Position numbers and translations under genes: made by a program. A stretch of DNA of 64,000 bases from Candidatus Accumulibacter proximus (GTDB taxonomy: Bacteria > Pseudomonadota > Gammaproteobacteria > Burkholderiales > Rhodocyclaceae): positions 123,501 through 187,500 of the forward strand of contig JADJMH010000040.1 of the NCBI GenBank assembly GCA_016709675.1, written 5' to 3'. Below, in pieces: positions 54,266 through 64,000 of this stretch. Position 1 is the stretch's first letter. Each line of letters begins with the position of its first letter. A model generated the notes under the pieces. The model worked only from the letters and a program-made list of their open reading frames with translations. It ran no database searches and was not told where the DNA came from.

Positions 54266-54661
54266 ATGGCATACAGCATCAAGGTTCTGGATCACTACGA
54301 GAATCCGCGCAACGTCGGTTCGTTCGGCAAGGAAGAAGAGGGAGTGGCGACCGGAATGGTCGGTGCGCCCGCCTGTGGCGACGTGATGAAGCTGCAGATC
54401 AAGGTCGGCAAGGGCGGCGTGATTGAGGACGCCAAGTTCAAGACCTACGGCTGCGGCTCGGCAATAGCGTCGTCTTCGCTGGTCACCGAATGGGTCAAGG
54501 GTAGAACCATCGACCAGGCGCTGGACATCAAGAATACGCAAATCGCTGACGAGTTGGCGCTGCCGCCGGTCAAGATTCACTGCTCGATTCTCGCCGAGGA
54601 TGCGATCAAGGCGGCAGTGGCGGACTACAAGAAGAAACACGGCGAACAGGTTGCAGGGTGA
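54266..54661 (+). CDS. iscU: Fe-S scaffold protein IscU
   Basis: A 131-residue scaffold. Cys37, Cys63 and Cys106 and Asp39 are all in the canonical positions, and the HscA-recognition motif LPPVK is at 99-103. Assembles [2Fe-2S]/[4Fe-4S] clusters with sulfur from IscS. Good GAAGGAGA ribosome-binding site. Confidence 0.98.
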   Translation: MAYSIKVLDHYENPRNVGSFGKEEEGVATGMVGAPACGDVMKLQIKVGKGGVIEDAKFKTYGCGSAIASSSLVTEWVKGRTIDQALDIKNTQIADELALPPVKIHCSILAEDAIKAAVADYKKKHGEQVAG

Positions 54662-54710
54662 TGGGCACCCCCACCCCGCTATGGATGCAAGTACAGCAGG
54701 AGGTTTTTGC

Positions 54711-55034
54711 ATGGCAGTGACGCTTTCTCAACGGGCCGCCAACCATGTTGCCAATTACATGGTCAAGCGCGGCAAGGGCATCGGACTACGCCTCGGCGTA
54801 CGCACCAGCGGCTGCTCGGGAATGGCCTACAAGCTCGAGTTCGCCGACGTCTTACATCCGGACGACATCGAGTTTGAATCGCACGGCGTGAAGGTGCTGA
54901 TCGACCCGAAGAGCCTGCCCTACCTCGATGGGACCGAACTGGACTACGCGCGCGAGGGTCTCAACGAGGGTTTCCGCTTCAACAACCCGAACGTCAAGGA
55001 CGCCTGCGGCTGTGGCGAGAGCTTCAACGTCTGA
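54711..55034 (+). CDS. iscA: Fe-S carrier protein IscA
   Basis: A 107-residue A-type carrier with Cys35 (TSGCSGMAY) and Cys99/Cys101 (ACGCGESF), the three conserved ligands. Delivers clusters to targets. Preceded by AGGAGG. Confidence 0.97.
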   Translation: MAVTLSQRAANHVANYMVKRGKGIGLRLGVRTSGCSGMAYKLEFADVLHPDDIEFESHGVKVLIDPKSLPYLDGTELDYAREGLNEGFRFNNPNVKDACGCGESFNV

Positions 55035-55087
55035 TCGGCGGCCACCTGAGGCGTGCGATGGGCTTGACGGGCAGAAGACGGAACAAC

Positions 55088-55630
55088 ATGGAATTCAAAG
55101 CTGAACAGTTCAACGCTGACCATTTCTCGTTGTTCGACCTGCACCCAGCCTTTCGGCTCGACGCTGCCCTGCTCGACCGACGCTATCTGGATCTGCAGTC
55201 ACAGATCCATCCGGATCGGTTTGCCAGTGCAACCGAGGCCGAACGGCGGCACTCGCTGCAATGGGCAACGCGGGTCAACGAGGCCTACCAGACGCTGAAG
55301 AAGCCGCTGTCGCGGGCGAAATACCTGCTGCACCTCGCAGCACACGACATCGGCGGTGAGAGCAACACCTTGATGCCGGTCGACTTCCTCGTCGAACAGA
55401 TGGAGTGGCGCGAGGCCGTAGCCGAAGCGCGCGCCGCAGGCGAACACCATGAGCTCGAACATCTGCATCATAGGCTGAAGCGAGACCTGCTGGAACGTTA
55501 TGAGGAAATCGCCGGGCTGCTTGACGATCAACCAGATCTGGAGCGGGCAGCTGATCGCGTCCGGCGATTGATGTTCCTCGAAAAACTGCTCGTCGAGATT
55601 GACGAGGCCATGGCGGCGCTTGACGAGTAG
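55088..55630 (+). CDS. hscB: co-chaperone HscB
   Basis: A 180-residue J-domain protein with the HPD motif (QIHPDRFA) in an N-terminal J domain and a C-terminal helical bundle (EQMEWREAVAEARAAGEHHELEHL) that binds IscU. Start at 55088 (MEFKAEQFNADHFSLF). It recruits IscU to HscA. Confidence 0.95.
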   Translation: MEFKAEQFNADHFSLFDLHPAFRLDAALLDRRYLDLQSQIHPDRFASATEAERRHSLQWATRVNEAYQTLKKPLSRAKYLLHLAAHDIGGESNTLMPVDFLVEQMEWREAVAEARAAGEHHELEHLHHRLKRDLLERYEEIAGLLDDQPDLERAADRVRRLMFLEKLLVEIDEAMAALDE

Positions 55631-55708
55631 GCAGGGAACCCTCACACCGGACGCCGTCGCAGCACCAGAAACCCCACCAGCAACAACAGCTTCGGGACCT
55701 CATTTTCC

Positions 55709-57610
55709 ATGGCACTCTTACAGATCGCGGAACCCGGCGAATCGGCTGCGCCGCACCAACACCGGCTGGCGGTCGGCATCGATCTCGGCACCACCAATTC
55801 ACTGGTCGCTACAGTGCGCAGCGGTCTGGCCGTGGTGATCAGCGACGAACTCGGCCGTCCCCTTCTGCCATCGGTAGTCCGCTACCTGCCCGATGGGCAC
55901 AGCGAAGTTGGCTACGAAGCGCAGGCCAGACAGGCACTCGATCCGCGCAACACCATCGCCTCGGTCAAGCGCTTCATGGGTCGCGGCCCGCAGGACATCG
56001 TCCATCGCGAGGCCCTGCCCTACCTTTTCGACGATGGCCCGGGAATGCTTCGCCTGAACACGGTGGCCGGACGGAAGAGTCCGGTGGAAGTGTCGGCCGA
56101 GATCCTGCGCGTCCTGCGCCTGCGTGCCGAGGCCACGCTGGGTGGACCGCTGGTTGGCGCAGTGATCACCGTTCCAGCCTACTTCGACGACGCCCAACGC
56201 CAGGCGACCAAGGACGCTGCCCGACTGGCCGGTCTGCCGGTTCTGCGCCTTCTGAACGAGCCAACCGCGGCCGCGATAGCCTACGGCCTCGATAACGCCT
56301 CGGAAGGAATATACGCGGTCTATGACCTCGGTGGCGGCACCTTCGATATTTCGATTCTCAGACTCTCTCGCGGCATCTTCGAAGTGCTGGCGACGGGTGG
56401 CGACTCCGCGCTCGGTGGTGATGATTTCGACCATCGCATCTTCTGCTGGATGCTCGAAGCCGCCCAACTCCAACCGCTGTCGGTCGAGGATGCACGCATG
56501 CTGCTGACCCGCGCTCGTGAAGCCAAGGAGTACCTGACCTTTCACGGCGTTGCCCCGATCAACGCCCGGCTCAACAGTGGCGAGGCGGTCGATCTGACCC
56601 TGACGACGGAAATCTTTACCGGGATCACCCAGACCCTGGTCGCCAAGACCATGCAGCCGGTGAAGAAAGCATTGCGCGACGCCGGACTTTCGGTGACAGA
56701 CGTCAAGGGCGTGGTAATGGTCGGGGGCGCGACGCGCATGCCTCAAATCCAGCGCGCTGTGGGTGATTTCTTCAGGCAGGAGCCGCTCAACAACCTCGAC
56801 CCCGACAAAGTCGTCGCCATCGGCGCGGCAACCCAGGCCAATCTCCTCGCCGGCAACGGCCTGGGCGGTGACGACTGGTTGCTGCTCGACGTCATCCCGC
56901 TGTCGCTGGGCCTGGAAACGATGGGTGGGTTGGTCGAGAAAATCATTCCACGCAATTCGACCATCCCGACCGCCAAAGCGCAGGAATTCACGACTTTTCG
57001 CGACGGCCAGACTGCCCTGGCCGTCCATGTCGTCCAGGGCGAGCGTGAACTGGTCAGTGATTGCCGTTCGCTGGCACGCTTTGAACTGCGCGGCATTCCA
57101 CCGATGGTGGCCGGTGCCGCACGCATTCGCGTTACTTTTCAGGTCGATGCCGACGGTCTGCTCGCGGTCACTGCGCGCGAGCAGACCGTCGGCGCAGAAG
57201 CGAGCGTCATTGTCAAGCCCTCCTATGGCCTCTCTGATGACGAGATCGCCGGCATGCTCAAGGACTCGATGCTGCATGTCAAGGATGATGCCCTACGGCG
57301 CGCACTCAAGGAGTCGCAGATAGACGCGCAACGGCTGATCGAGGCCGTGCGCTCGGCAATCAACACCGACGGGGAATTGCTCTCGGTCGAAGAACTGTCG
57401 CGGATCGAGAATTGCGTGAGCAAGCTGCAGGCTGCGCTGCCCGGTGATAACCGCCGACAGATCATGCTGGCGATGGATGATCTCGAAGCCGACACGAAGG
57501 ACTTTGCCGCACGGCGCATGGACAAGTCGATCCGCCGGGCCTTTTCCGGCCGCAACATCAACGAACTGGACAGCGAGGCTGCCGTGGCAAAAAAGGGAGA
57601 AGCCGCATGA
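55709..57610 (+). CDS. hscA: Hsp70 chaperone HscA
   Basis: A 633-residue specialised Hsp70: VGIDLGTTNSLVATV, PAYFDDAQRQATKDAARLAGL, NEPTAAAIAYGLD, DLGGGTFDISIL, MVGGATRMPQIQRAVGDFF and the substrate-binding GGLVEKIIPRNSTIP. Binds the LPPVK motif of IscU with HscB to promote cluster transfer. Its stop overlaps the fdx ATG. Confidence 0.97.
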   Translation: MALLQIAEPGESAAPHQHRLAVGIDLGTTNSLVATVRSGLAVVISDELGRPLLPSVVRYLPDGHSEVGYEAQARQALDPRNTIASVKRFMGRGPQDIVHREALPYLFDDGPGMLRLNTVAGRKSPVEVSAEILRVLRLRAEATLGGPLVGAVITVPAYFDDAQRQATKDAARLAGLPVLRLLNEPTAAAIAYGLDNASEGIYAVYDLGGGTFDISILRLSRGIFEVLATGGDSALGGDDFDHRIFCWMLEAAQLQPLSVEDARMLLTRAREAKEYLTFHGVAPINARLNSGEAVDLTLTTEIFTGITQTLVAKTMQPVKKALRDAGLSVTDVKGVVMVGGATRMPQIQRAVGDFFRQEPLNNLDPDKVVAIGAATQANLLAGNGLGGDDWLLLDVIPLSLGLETMGGLVEKIIPRNSTIPTAKAQEFTTFRDGQTALAVHVVQGERELVSDCRSLARFELRGIPPMVAGAARIRVTFQVDADGLLAVTAREQTVGAEASVIVKPSYGLSDDEIAGMLKDSMLHVKDDALRRALKESQIDAQRLIEAVRSAINTDGELLSVEELSRIENCVSKLQAALPGDNRRQIMLAMDDLEADTKDFAARRMDKSIRRAFSGRNINELDSEAAVAKKGEAA

Positions 57611-57948
57611 CCCAGGTGATCGTTTTACCGCACCTCGAATTGTGTCCGGATGGCGCCCTCATCGAAGCAAGACCTGGTGAATCGATCTGTCAGAACCTGC
57701 TCGAGAATGGCATCGCCATCGAGCATGCCTGCGAGATGTCCTGTGCCTGTACCACCTGCCACGTCATCGTTCGTGAAGGCTATGACTCCCTTGAACCCTC
57801 GGACGAAGTCGAGGACGACCTGCTCGACAAGGCCTGGGGGCTCGAGCCGCATTCCCGCCTGTCGTGCCAGGCAATGGTCAATGAAAGCCCATTGGTGATT
57901 GAGATCCCACGCTACTCCATCAACATGATCAAGGAGGGTAAACGATGA
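57607..57948 (+). CDS. fdx: [2Fe-2S] ferredoxin
   Basis: A 113-residue adrenodoxin-type ferredoxin with Cys42, Cys48, Cys51 and Cys87, the four cluster ligands, in the standard places (ACEMSCACTTCHV and LSCQAM). Supplies electrons to the Isc machinery. ATGA overlaps with hscA upstream and iscX downstream show tight coupling. Confidence 0.97.
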   Translation: MTQVIVLPHLELCPDGALIEARPGESICQNLLENGIAIEHACEMSCACTTCHVIVREGYDSLEPSDEVEDDLLDKAWGLEPHSRLSCQAMVNESPLVIEIPRYSINMIKEGKR

Positions 57949-58139
57949 GATGGACCGACATCAGCGAACTTGCGGTCGAGCTTGCCGAAGCACACCCCGA
58001 GGTCGACCCGCTGAAGATCAACTTCGTCGACCTGATGAACTGGGTGCTGGCCCTGCCAGGCTTCGACGACGACGCAAAGCACTGTGGCGAAAAAATCCTC
58101 GAGGCGATCCAGCAAGCCTGGATCGACGAGATGGCATGA
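57945..58139 (+). CDS. iscX: IscX (YfhJ) protein
   Basis: A 64-residue acidic protein (MRWTDISELAVELAEAHPEVDPL; DLMNWVLALPGFDDDAK), the known IscX pattern. Binds IscS and iron, and tunes cluster assembly. Overlaps fdx and the following DUF2237 gene by 4 bases. Confidence 0.95.
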   Translation: MRWTDISELAVELAEAHPEVDPLKINFVDLMNWVLALPGFDDDAKHCGEKILEAIQQAWIDEMA

Positions 58140-58525
58140 AACCGGACGATTCTGGCGGCAGCCAGCGCAACGTACTCGGCGGCCTGCTCGGCTCATGCAG
58201 CGAGAAGCCGATGACCGGATTTTTTCGTGACGGCTGCTGCAATACAGGCGATGAGGACTTTGGCAGTCATACCGTTTGCGTGCTGCTCACCGACGATTTT
58301 CTCGAATTCTCGAAGATACGGGGAAACGATCTGTCCACACCGCGACCGGGGTTCGGATTTCCCGGCCTTAAGGCTGGCGATCGCTGGTGCCTCTGCGCCG
58401 CACGCTGGCGCGAAGCCTGCCAAGCGGGCAAGGCACCGCGGGTTGTTCTCAATTCTACCAACGAGGCCTGTTTGGTGATCGTCAGCCTGGACGACCTCAA
58501 ACGACATGCCATCGATCTCAACTGA
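58136..58525 (+). CDS. DUF2237 family protein
   Basis: A 129-residue protein: QRNVLGGLLGSCSEKPMTGFFRDGCCNTG followed by HTVCVLLTDDFLEFSK, GNDLSTPRPGFGFPGLKAGDRWCLCAARW and CLVIVSLDDLKRHA. This is the DUF2237 family, small proteins with conserved cysteines. The ATG overlaps the iscX stop (ATGA), so it is translated with the isc genes. Function unknown. The cysteine pairs and location suggest a role linked to Fe-S or sulfur handling, but this is inference. Confidence 0.85.
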   Translation: MKPDDSGGSQRNVLGGLLGSCSEKPMTGFFRDGCCNTGDEDFGSHTVCVLLTDDFLEFSKIRGNDLSTPRPGFGFPGLKAGDRWCLCAARWREACQAGKAPRVVLNSTNEACLVIVSLDDLKRHAIDLN

Positions 58526-58750
58526 GGCGGGTATTGGAGGCGCCAAAGCGAAAGCAGATTCCGCAGTGCTGGCACTGGAACCGGGCGCCACCGAGTTCGT
58601 CGAGTGAGAACATTCTCCAGGCCTCTCGACGCGATGATCGAGTACCGTTCATAGAGTCGCAGTTCCCTTTTTCGCTGACGAGGATTATAGTTGTTCGCGT
58701 CAGGGTTATCTCACCCTCTGAATTCCTCACTTCCCTGTTCGCCAGTCCCG
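58526..58750. other. gap after the isc operon, no gene seen
   Basis: Between DUF2237 and the hydrolase. Short minus-strand frames exist but none is convincing. The region probably holds the hydrolase promoter. Confidence 0.35.
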
Positions 58751-59584
58751 ATGACGCATTTTTTTGCCGATGATGGAGAAAAGATCCACGTGCATGTTTC
58801 GGGCGACGGATCGCCGATCATCATGCTGCATGGCTGGACGGCCAGCCACCGCGAGTGGTCTCCCTTTCTTGACCAACTGACACCGCACCATCGGGTCTAC
58901 CGATGGGATGCGCGTGGCCACGGTGGCCATCACCTAACGCGAGACACCGTTCCAACGGTTCAGCGGATGGCGCAAGACCTGCGCAATCTCATCAATCATT
59001 ATAAGCTCGATAAACTGGTAGCCGTCGGCCACTCGATGGGAGCGCTGACCCTTTGGCAGTACATCGAGGAGCATGGCTGCAACCGACTCCGCAAGGTCTG
59101 CTTCCTCGATCAGTCGCCAAAGCTGCTGACCGATGCTGAATGGCTGAATGGTATCTACGGCGACTTTGACCGAGAACGTTCCGCAGTCTTCCTGAGACAT
59201 CTGGAGGACGACTTCGCCGAATCCGTTCTCCTCCTTGGTGCGATGGGGCTCAACGATCGCGCCAGAGAGAAGTATCAGGAGGGATCGAGGGGCTTGGAGA
59301 AAGCGCGCCAATGGCTAAAGGAGCAGGATCCAGCGCCGCTGATCGCCTGCTGGGAAAGCCTTACCGAGGCGGACTATCGGGCCACGCTAGACAGGATCGA
59401 TATCCCGGCACTTCTCGTGTATGGCGGCGCCAGCAATTACTACCGCAGCGAAACCGCCCACTATGTCCAGAAACGAATCGCCAACGCCGTACTGCACGTG
59501 TACGAAGGGACCGATCACTCGCCACACCAGTGGGAACGAGATCGCTTCATCCGCGACTTGCGAGAGTTCATCGATTCGCCTTGA
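58751..59584 (+). CDS. alpha/beta hydrolase
   Basis: A 277-residue alpha/beta hydrolase: IIMLHGWTASHREWSPFL (oxyanion region), WDARGHGGH, AVGHSMGALTLWQYIEE (Ser nucleophile in GHSMG), LLVYGGASNYY and VYEGTDHSPHQWERDRF (catalytic His). Substrate unknown. The start at 58751 is preferred over an ATG 20 codons upstream because the family starts near here. Convergent with msrA, whose last 17 bases overlap its end. Confidence 0.85.
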   Translation: MTHFFADDGEKIHVHVSGDGSPIIMLHGWTASHREWSPFLDQLTPHHRVYRWDARGHGGHHLTRDTVPTVQRMAQDLRNLINHYKLDKLVAVGHSMGALTLWQYIEEHGCNRLRKVCFLDQSPKLLTDAEWLNGIYGDFDRERSAVFLRHLEDDFAESVLLLGAMGLNDRAREKYQEGSRGLEKARQWLKEQDPAPLIACWESLTEADYRATLDRIDIPALLVYGGASNYYRSETAHYVQKRIANAVLHVYEGTDHSPHQWERDRFIRDLREFIDSP

Positions 59585-60160
59585 AGCGCGTGGAGAAACG
59601 CTGACGAAACTTCGCCAGTTTGGGGCTGACGACGAATTGACAGTAGCCCACCGTGGGGTTCCGGCGGAAGTACTGCTGGTGGTAGGCTTCAGCTTCGAAA
59701 AACTGGGGTACCGGAAGTAGTTCGGTGACAATCGGCTCCGCCCAGCATCCCGCTTTCTCGAGTTCCGCCATCAGCGATACTGCCTCCCATTCCTGCTCGG
59801 GTGTGTGATAGAAGATCACAGATCGATACTGGGTCCCGATATCATTGACCTGCCGGTCACGTATGGTGGGATCGTGAATCGCCAAGAAAACTCCGAGAAG
59901 TTCACGATAACTGCATTGCTCTGAGTCGAAAGTGATCCGCACAACCTCCGCATGCCCCGTCCGGCCTCCACAGACGGCCGCGTAGCCGGGGCGGCCACAA
60001 CCGCCCCACAACAACCCCCCCGACCCACCCCCCCGGCCACCCGCTCCAACGCGGCCTCCAGACACCAAAAGCACCCCCGCCCGGCGGCGCCCCGCCGCGG
60101 GCCCCCCCCACCCCCCCCCCCCCCACACGCACAAGACAATGTCTCCCAAACACACACCCT
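59568..60160 (-). pseudogene. msrA: msrA, N-terminal region out of frame (probable sequence errors)
   Basis: Peptide-methionine-S-sulfoxide reductase. The C-terminal two thirds are in frame: GGRTGHAEVVRITFD, AIHDPTIRDRQVNDIGTQYRSVIFYH, EAYHQQYFRRNPTVGYCQF. The catalytic GCFWC motif is present at about 60062-60076 but in another frame (GCFWCLEAALERVAG), and between the two the sequence is full of C/G runs (up to 13) that do not encode the expected GYAGG region. The start probably lies near 60145 (ETLS). The homopolymer-rich stretch 59990-60180 is likely to contain base-call errors, so the gene may be intact in the organism. Confidence 0.7.
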
Positions 60161-60174
60161 TTCTTCCCCCAGGC

Positions 60175-60208
60175 AAAGCCCTCGGCGCTGTTGAGCGGGG
60201 AGGGCTTT
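60175..60208 (-). terminator. rRNA operon terminator
   Basis: Stem AAAGCCCTC / GAGGGCTTT with a 16-base GC-rich loop on the minus strand, just downstream of 5S rRNA. Position fits a rho-independent terminator, although a T-rich tail is not obvious. Confidence 0.55.
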
Positions 60209-60221
60209 GTATTTTGGGGAG

Positions 60222-60336
60222 CCTGGCGGTGACCTACTTTCACACATGAAGTATGCACTATCATCGGCGTACCTTCGTTTCACGGTCCTGTTCGGGATGG
60301 GAAGGGGTGGGTCCAAAGGGCTATGGCCGCCAAGCA
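60222..60336 (-). rRNA. rrf: 5S ribosomal RNA
   Basis: About 115 bases. On the minus strand it starts TGCTTGGCGGCCATAGCCC, contains CCCGAACAGGACCGTGAAAC, CGAAGGTACGCCGATGATAG and ends GTAGGTCACCGCCAGGC, all 5S features. Lies about 95 bases after the 23S gene. Confidence 0.95.
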
Positions 60337-60429
60337 TAACGGGTTCGCACGACGCGGTGAGCGTGGTGCGCAAAATGGGAAGAAGGGGTTGTGATGCGTG
60401 TTTTGAGTTGCTGCTTAAGGTTATAGGAT

Positions 60430-63311
<2,882 letters not shown>

Positions 63312-63533
63312 CTATAACCTTAAGCTCTCTTGCGAGACCGGCTACAGGCAACTCATTTCGTGCCCCCCTGCATAAGGGGGTTCGATGCAATCACAACCGT
63401 ATCGCTAATCCCCAATCCTCCGGGATATCAGCAATACAACCTTCTTCCATTTTGTTAAAGAGCACAGACCCGGTAAGGAGTCAGGCCTGCAGGGTCAACG
63501 ACCCCACAGGCCTGACAGCTCACGTTTGACGGT
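63312..63533. other. 16S-23S spacer, part between 23S and tRNA-Ala
   Basis: Part of the internal transcribed spacer. It contains processing-stem sequences flanking the 23S gene (TATAGGATCAAG / CTTGATCCTATA near both 23S ends) and a CAGGCCTG...CAGGCCTG-rich hairpin near 63483-63516. Confidence 0.6.
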
Positions 63534-63609
63534 TGGTGGAGGATGACGGGATCGAACCGACGACCCCCTGCTTGCAAAGCAGGTGCTCTCCCAGCTGAGC
63601 TAATCCCCC
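63534..63609 (-). tRNA. tRNA-Ala (UGC anticodon)
   Basis: 76 bases on the minus strand, from GGGGGATTAGCTCAGCTGGG to the CCA end at 63534. Anticodon TGC lies in CTTTGCAAGC. D-loop and T-loop (GGTTCGATCCC) are standard. Located in the rRNA operon spacer. Confidence 0.97.
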
Positions 63610-63690
63610 GCTTCGGCGACGACCCTCCCGACTCGTCACCGAAAAAATCTTATCGTTGCCTCCGCGCACAGTGGCCCGCCGTCGATACAC

Positions 63691-63767
63691 TGGTGGGTCT
63701 GGTTGGAATCGAACCAACGACCCTCGCCTTATCAAGACGATGCTCTAACCGACTGAGCTACAGACCC
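63691..63767 (-). tRNA. tRNA-Ile (GAU anticodon)
   Basis: 77 bases on the minus strand, starting GGGTCTGTAGCTCAGTCGGT and ending in the encoded CCA at 63691. Anticodon GAT lies in CTTGATAAG. Located between 16S and tRNA-Ala as in most proteobacteria. Confidence 0.97.
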
Positions 63768-63825
63768 TCCGCATGTGCAGCCTGTGACAACCGATAGGTT
63801 GTGAGTTCTCAATCCAGTTCTTCTC

Positions 63826-64000
<175 letters not shown>

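Noticed and set aside
59990..60180. Poly-C tract as a phase-variation switch for msrA
   Set aside because: Many irregular C runs rather than one tract, and the surrounding protein sequence is garbled, so base-call error is much more likely.

Overview
The window is a GC-rich (roughly two thirds GC) chromosomal segment of a betaproteobacterium. The Isc operon order (iscR, a second NifS-like gene, iscS, iscU, iscA, hscB, hscA, fdx, iscX), trmJ-cysE upstream of it, and the 16S-tRNA-Ile-tRNA-Ala-23S-5S operon fit Rhodocyclales; I would guess a Candidatus Accumulibacter-like or related organism, but that is inference from gene order and protein character.

Layout. 1-1.7 kb: the end of a DUF2126 (transglutaminase-associated) gene. 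1.9-8.5 kb: an accessory patch with a Fic protein, an insertion sequence that cut a PIN-domain gene, diverged intergenic repeats, a decayed modB-modC copy and a ParE-type toxin-antitoxin pair. 9-13.5 kb: the main molybdate region (modE-modA-small ORF-modD remnant-modB-modC on the minus strand, and a divergent two-domain molbindin), with two good ModE boxes. 13.5-22.9 kb: three minus-strand genes that look like one biological-conflict system: a metacaspase-like protein without its catalytic His/Cys, a 1951-residue protein carrying two serine-hydrolase domains and a CHAT protease, and a primase-helicase-endonuclease fusion. 23.2-32.2 kb: recC-recB-recD with 4-base overlaps.

32.5-40.5 kb: a five-gene signalling operon (response-regulator/histidine kinase hybrids, a lone receiver, and two c-di-GMP enzymes). 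40.8-48.3 kb: housekeeping genes (a GspE/PilB ATPase, a hypoxanthine-DNA glycosylase, htpG, greB, a YdcH-like protein) mixed with decayed genes (azlC, azlD, an alpha/beta hydrolase). 48.7-58.5 kb: suhB, trmJ, cysE and the complete Isc iron-sulfur assembly operon ending in a coupled DUF2237 gene. 58.7-60.2 kb: an alpha/beta hydrolase and an msrA whose N-terminal region is ruined by G/C homopolymers. 60.2-64 kb: an rRNA operon on the minus strand, cut by the window end inside 16S.

The most interesting content is the 13.5-22.9 kb gene trio. The molybdate region is a good example of duplication followed by decay in both copies. Several reading-frame breaks (modC, azlD, msrA) could be real mutations or sequencing/assembly errors; the msrA one is most likely an error.
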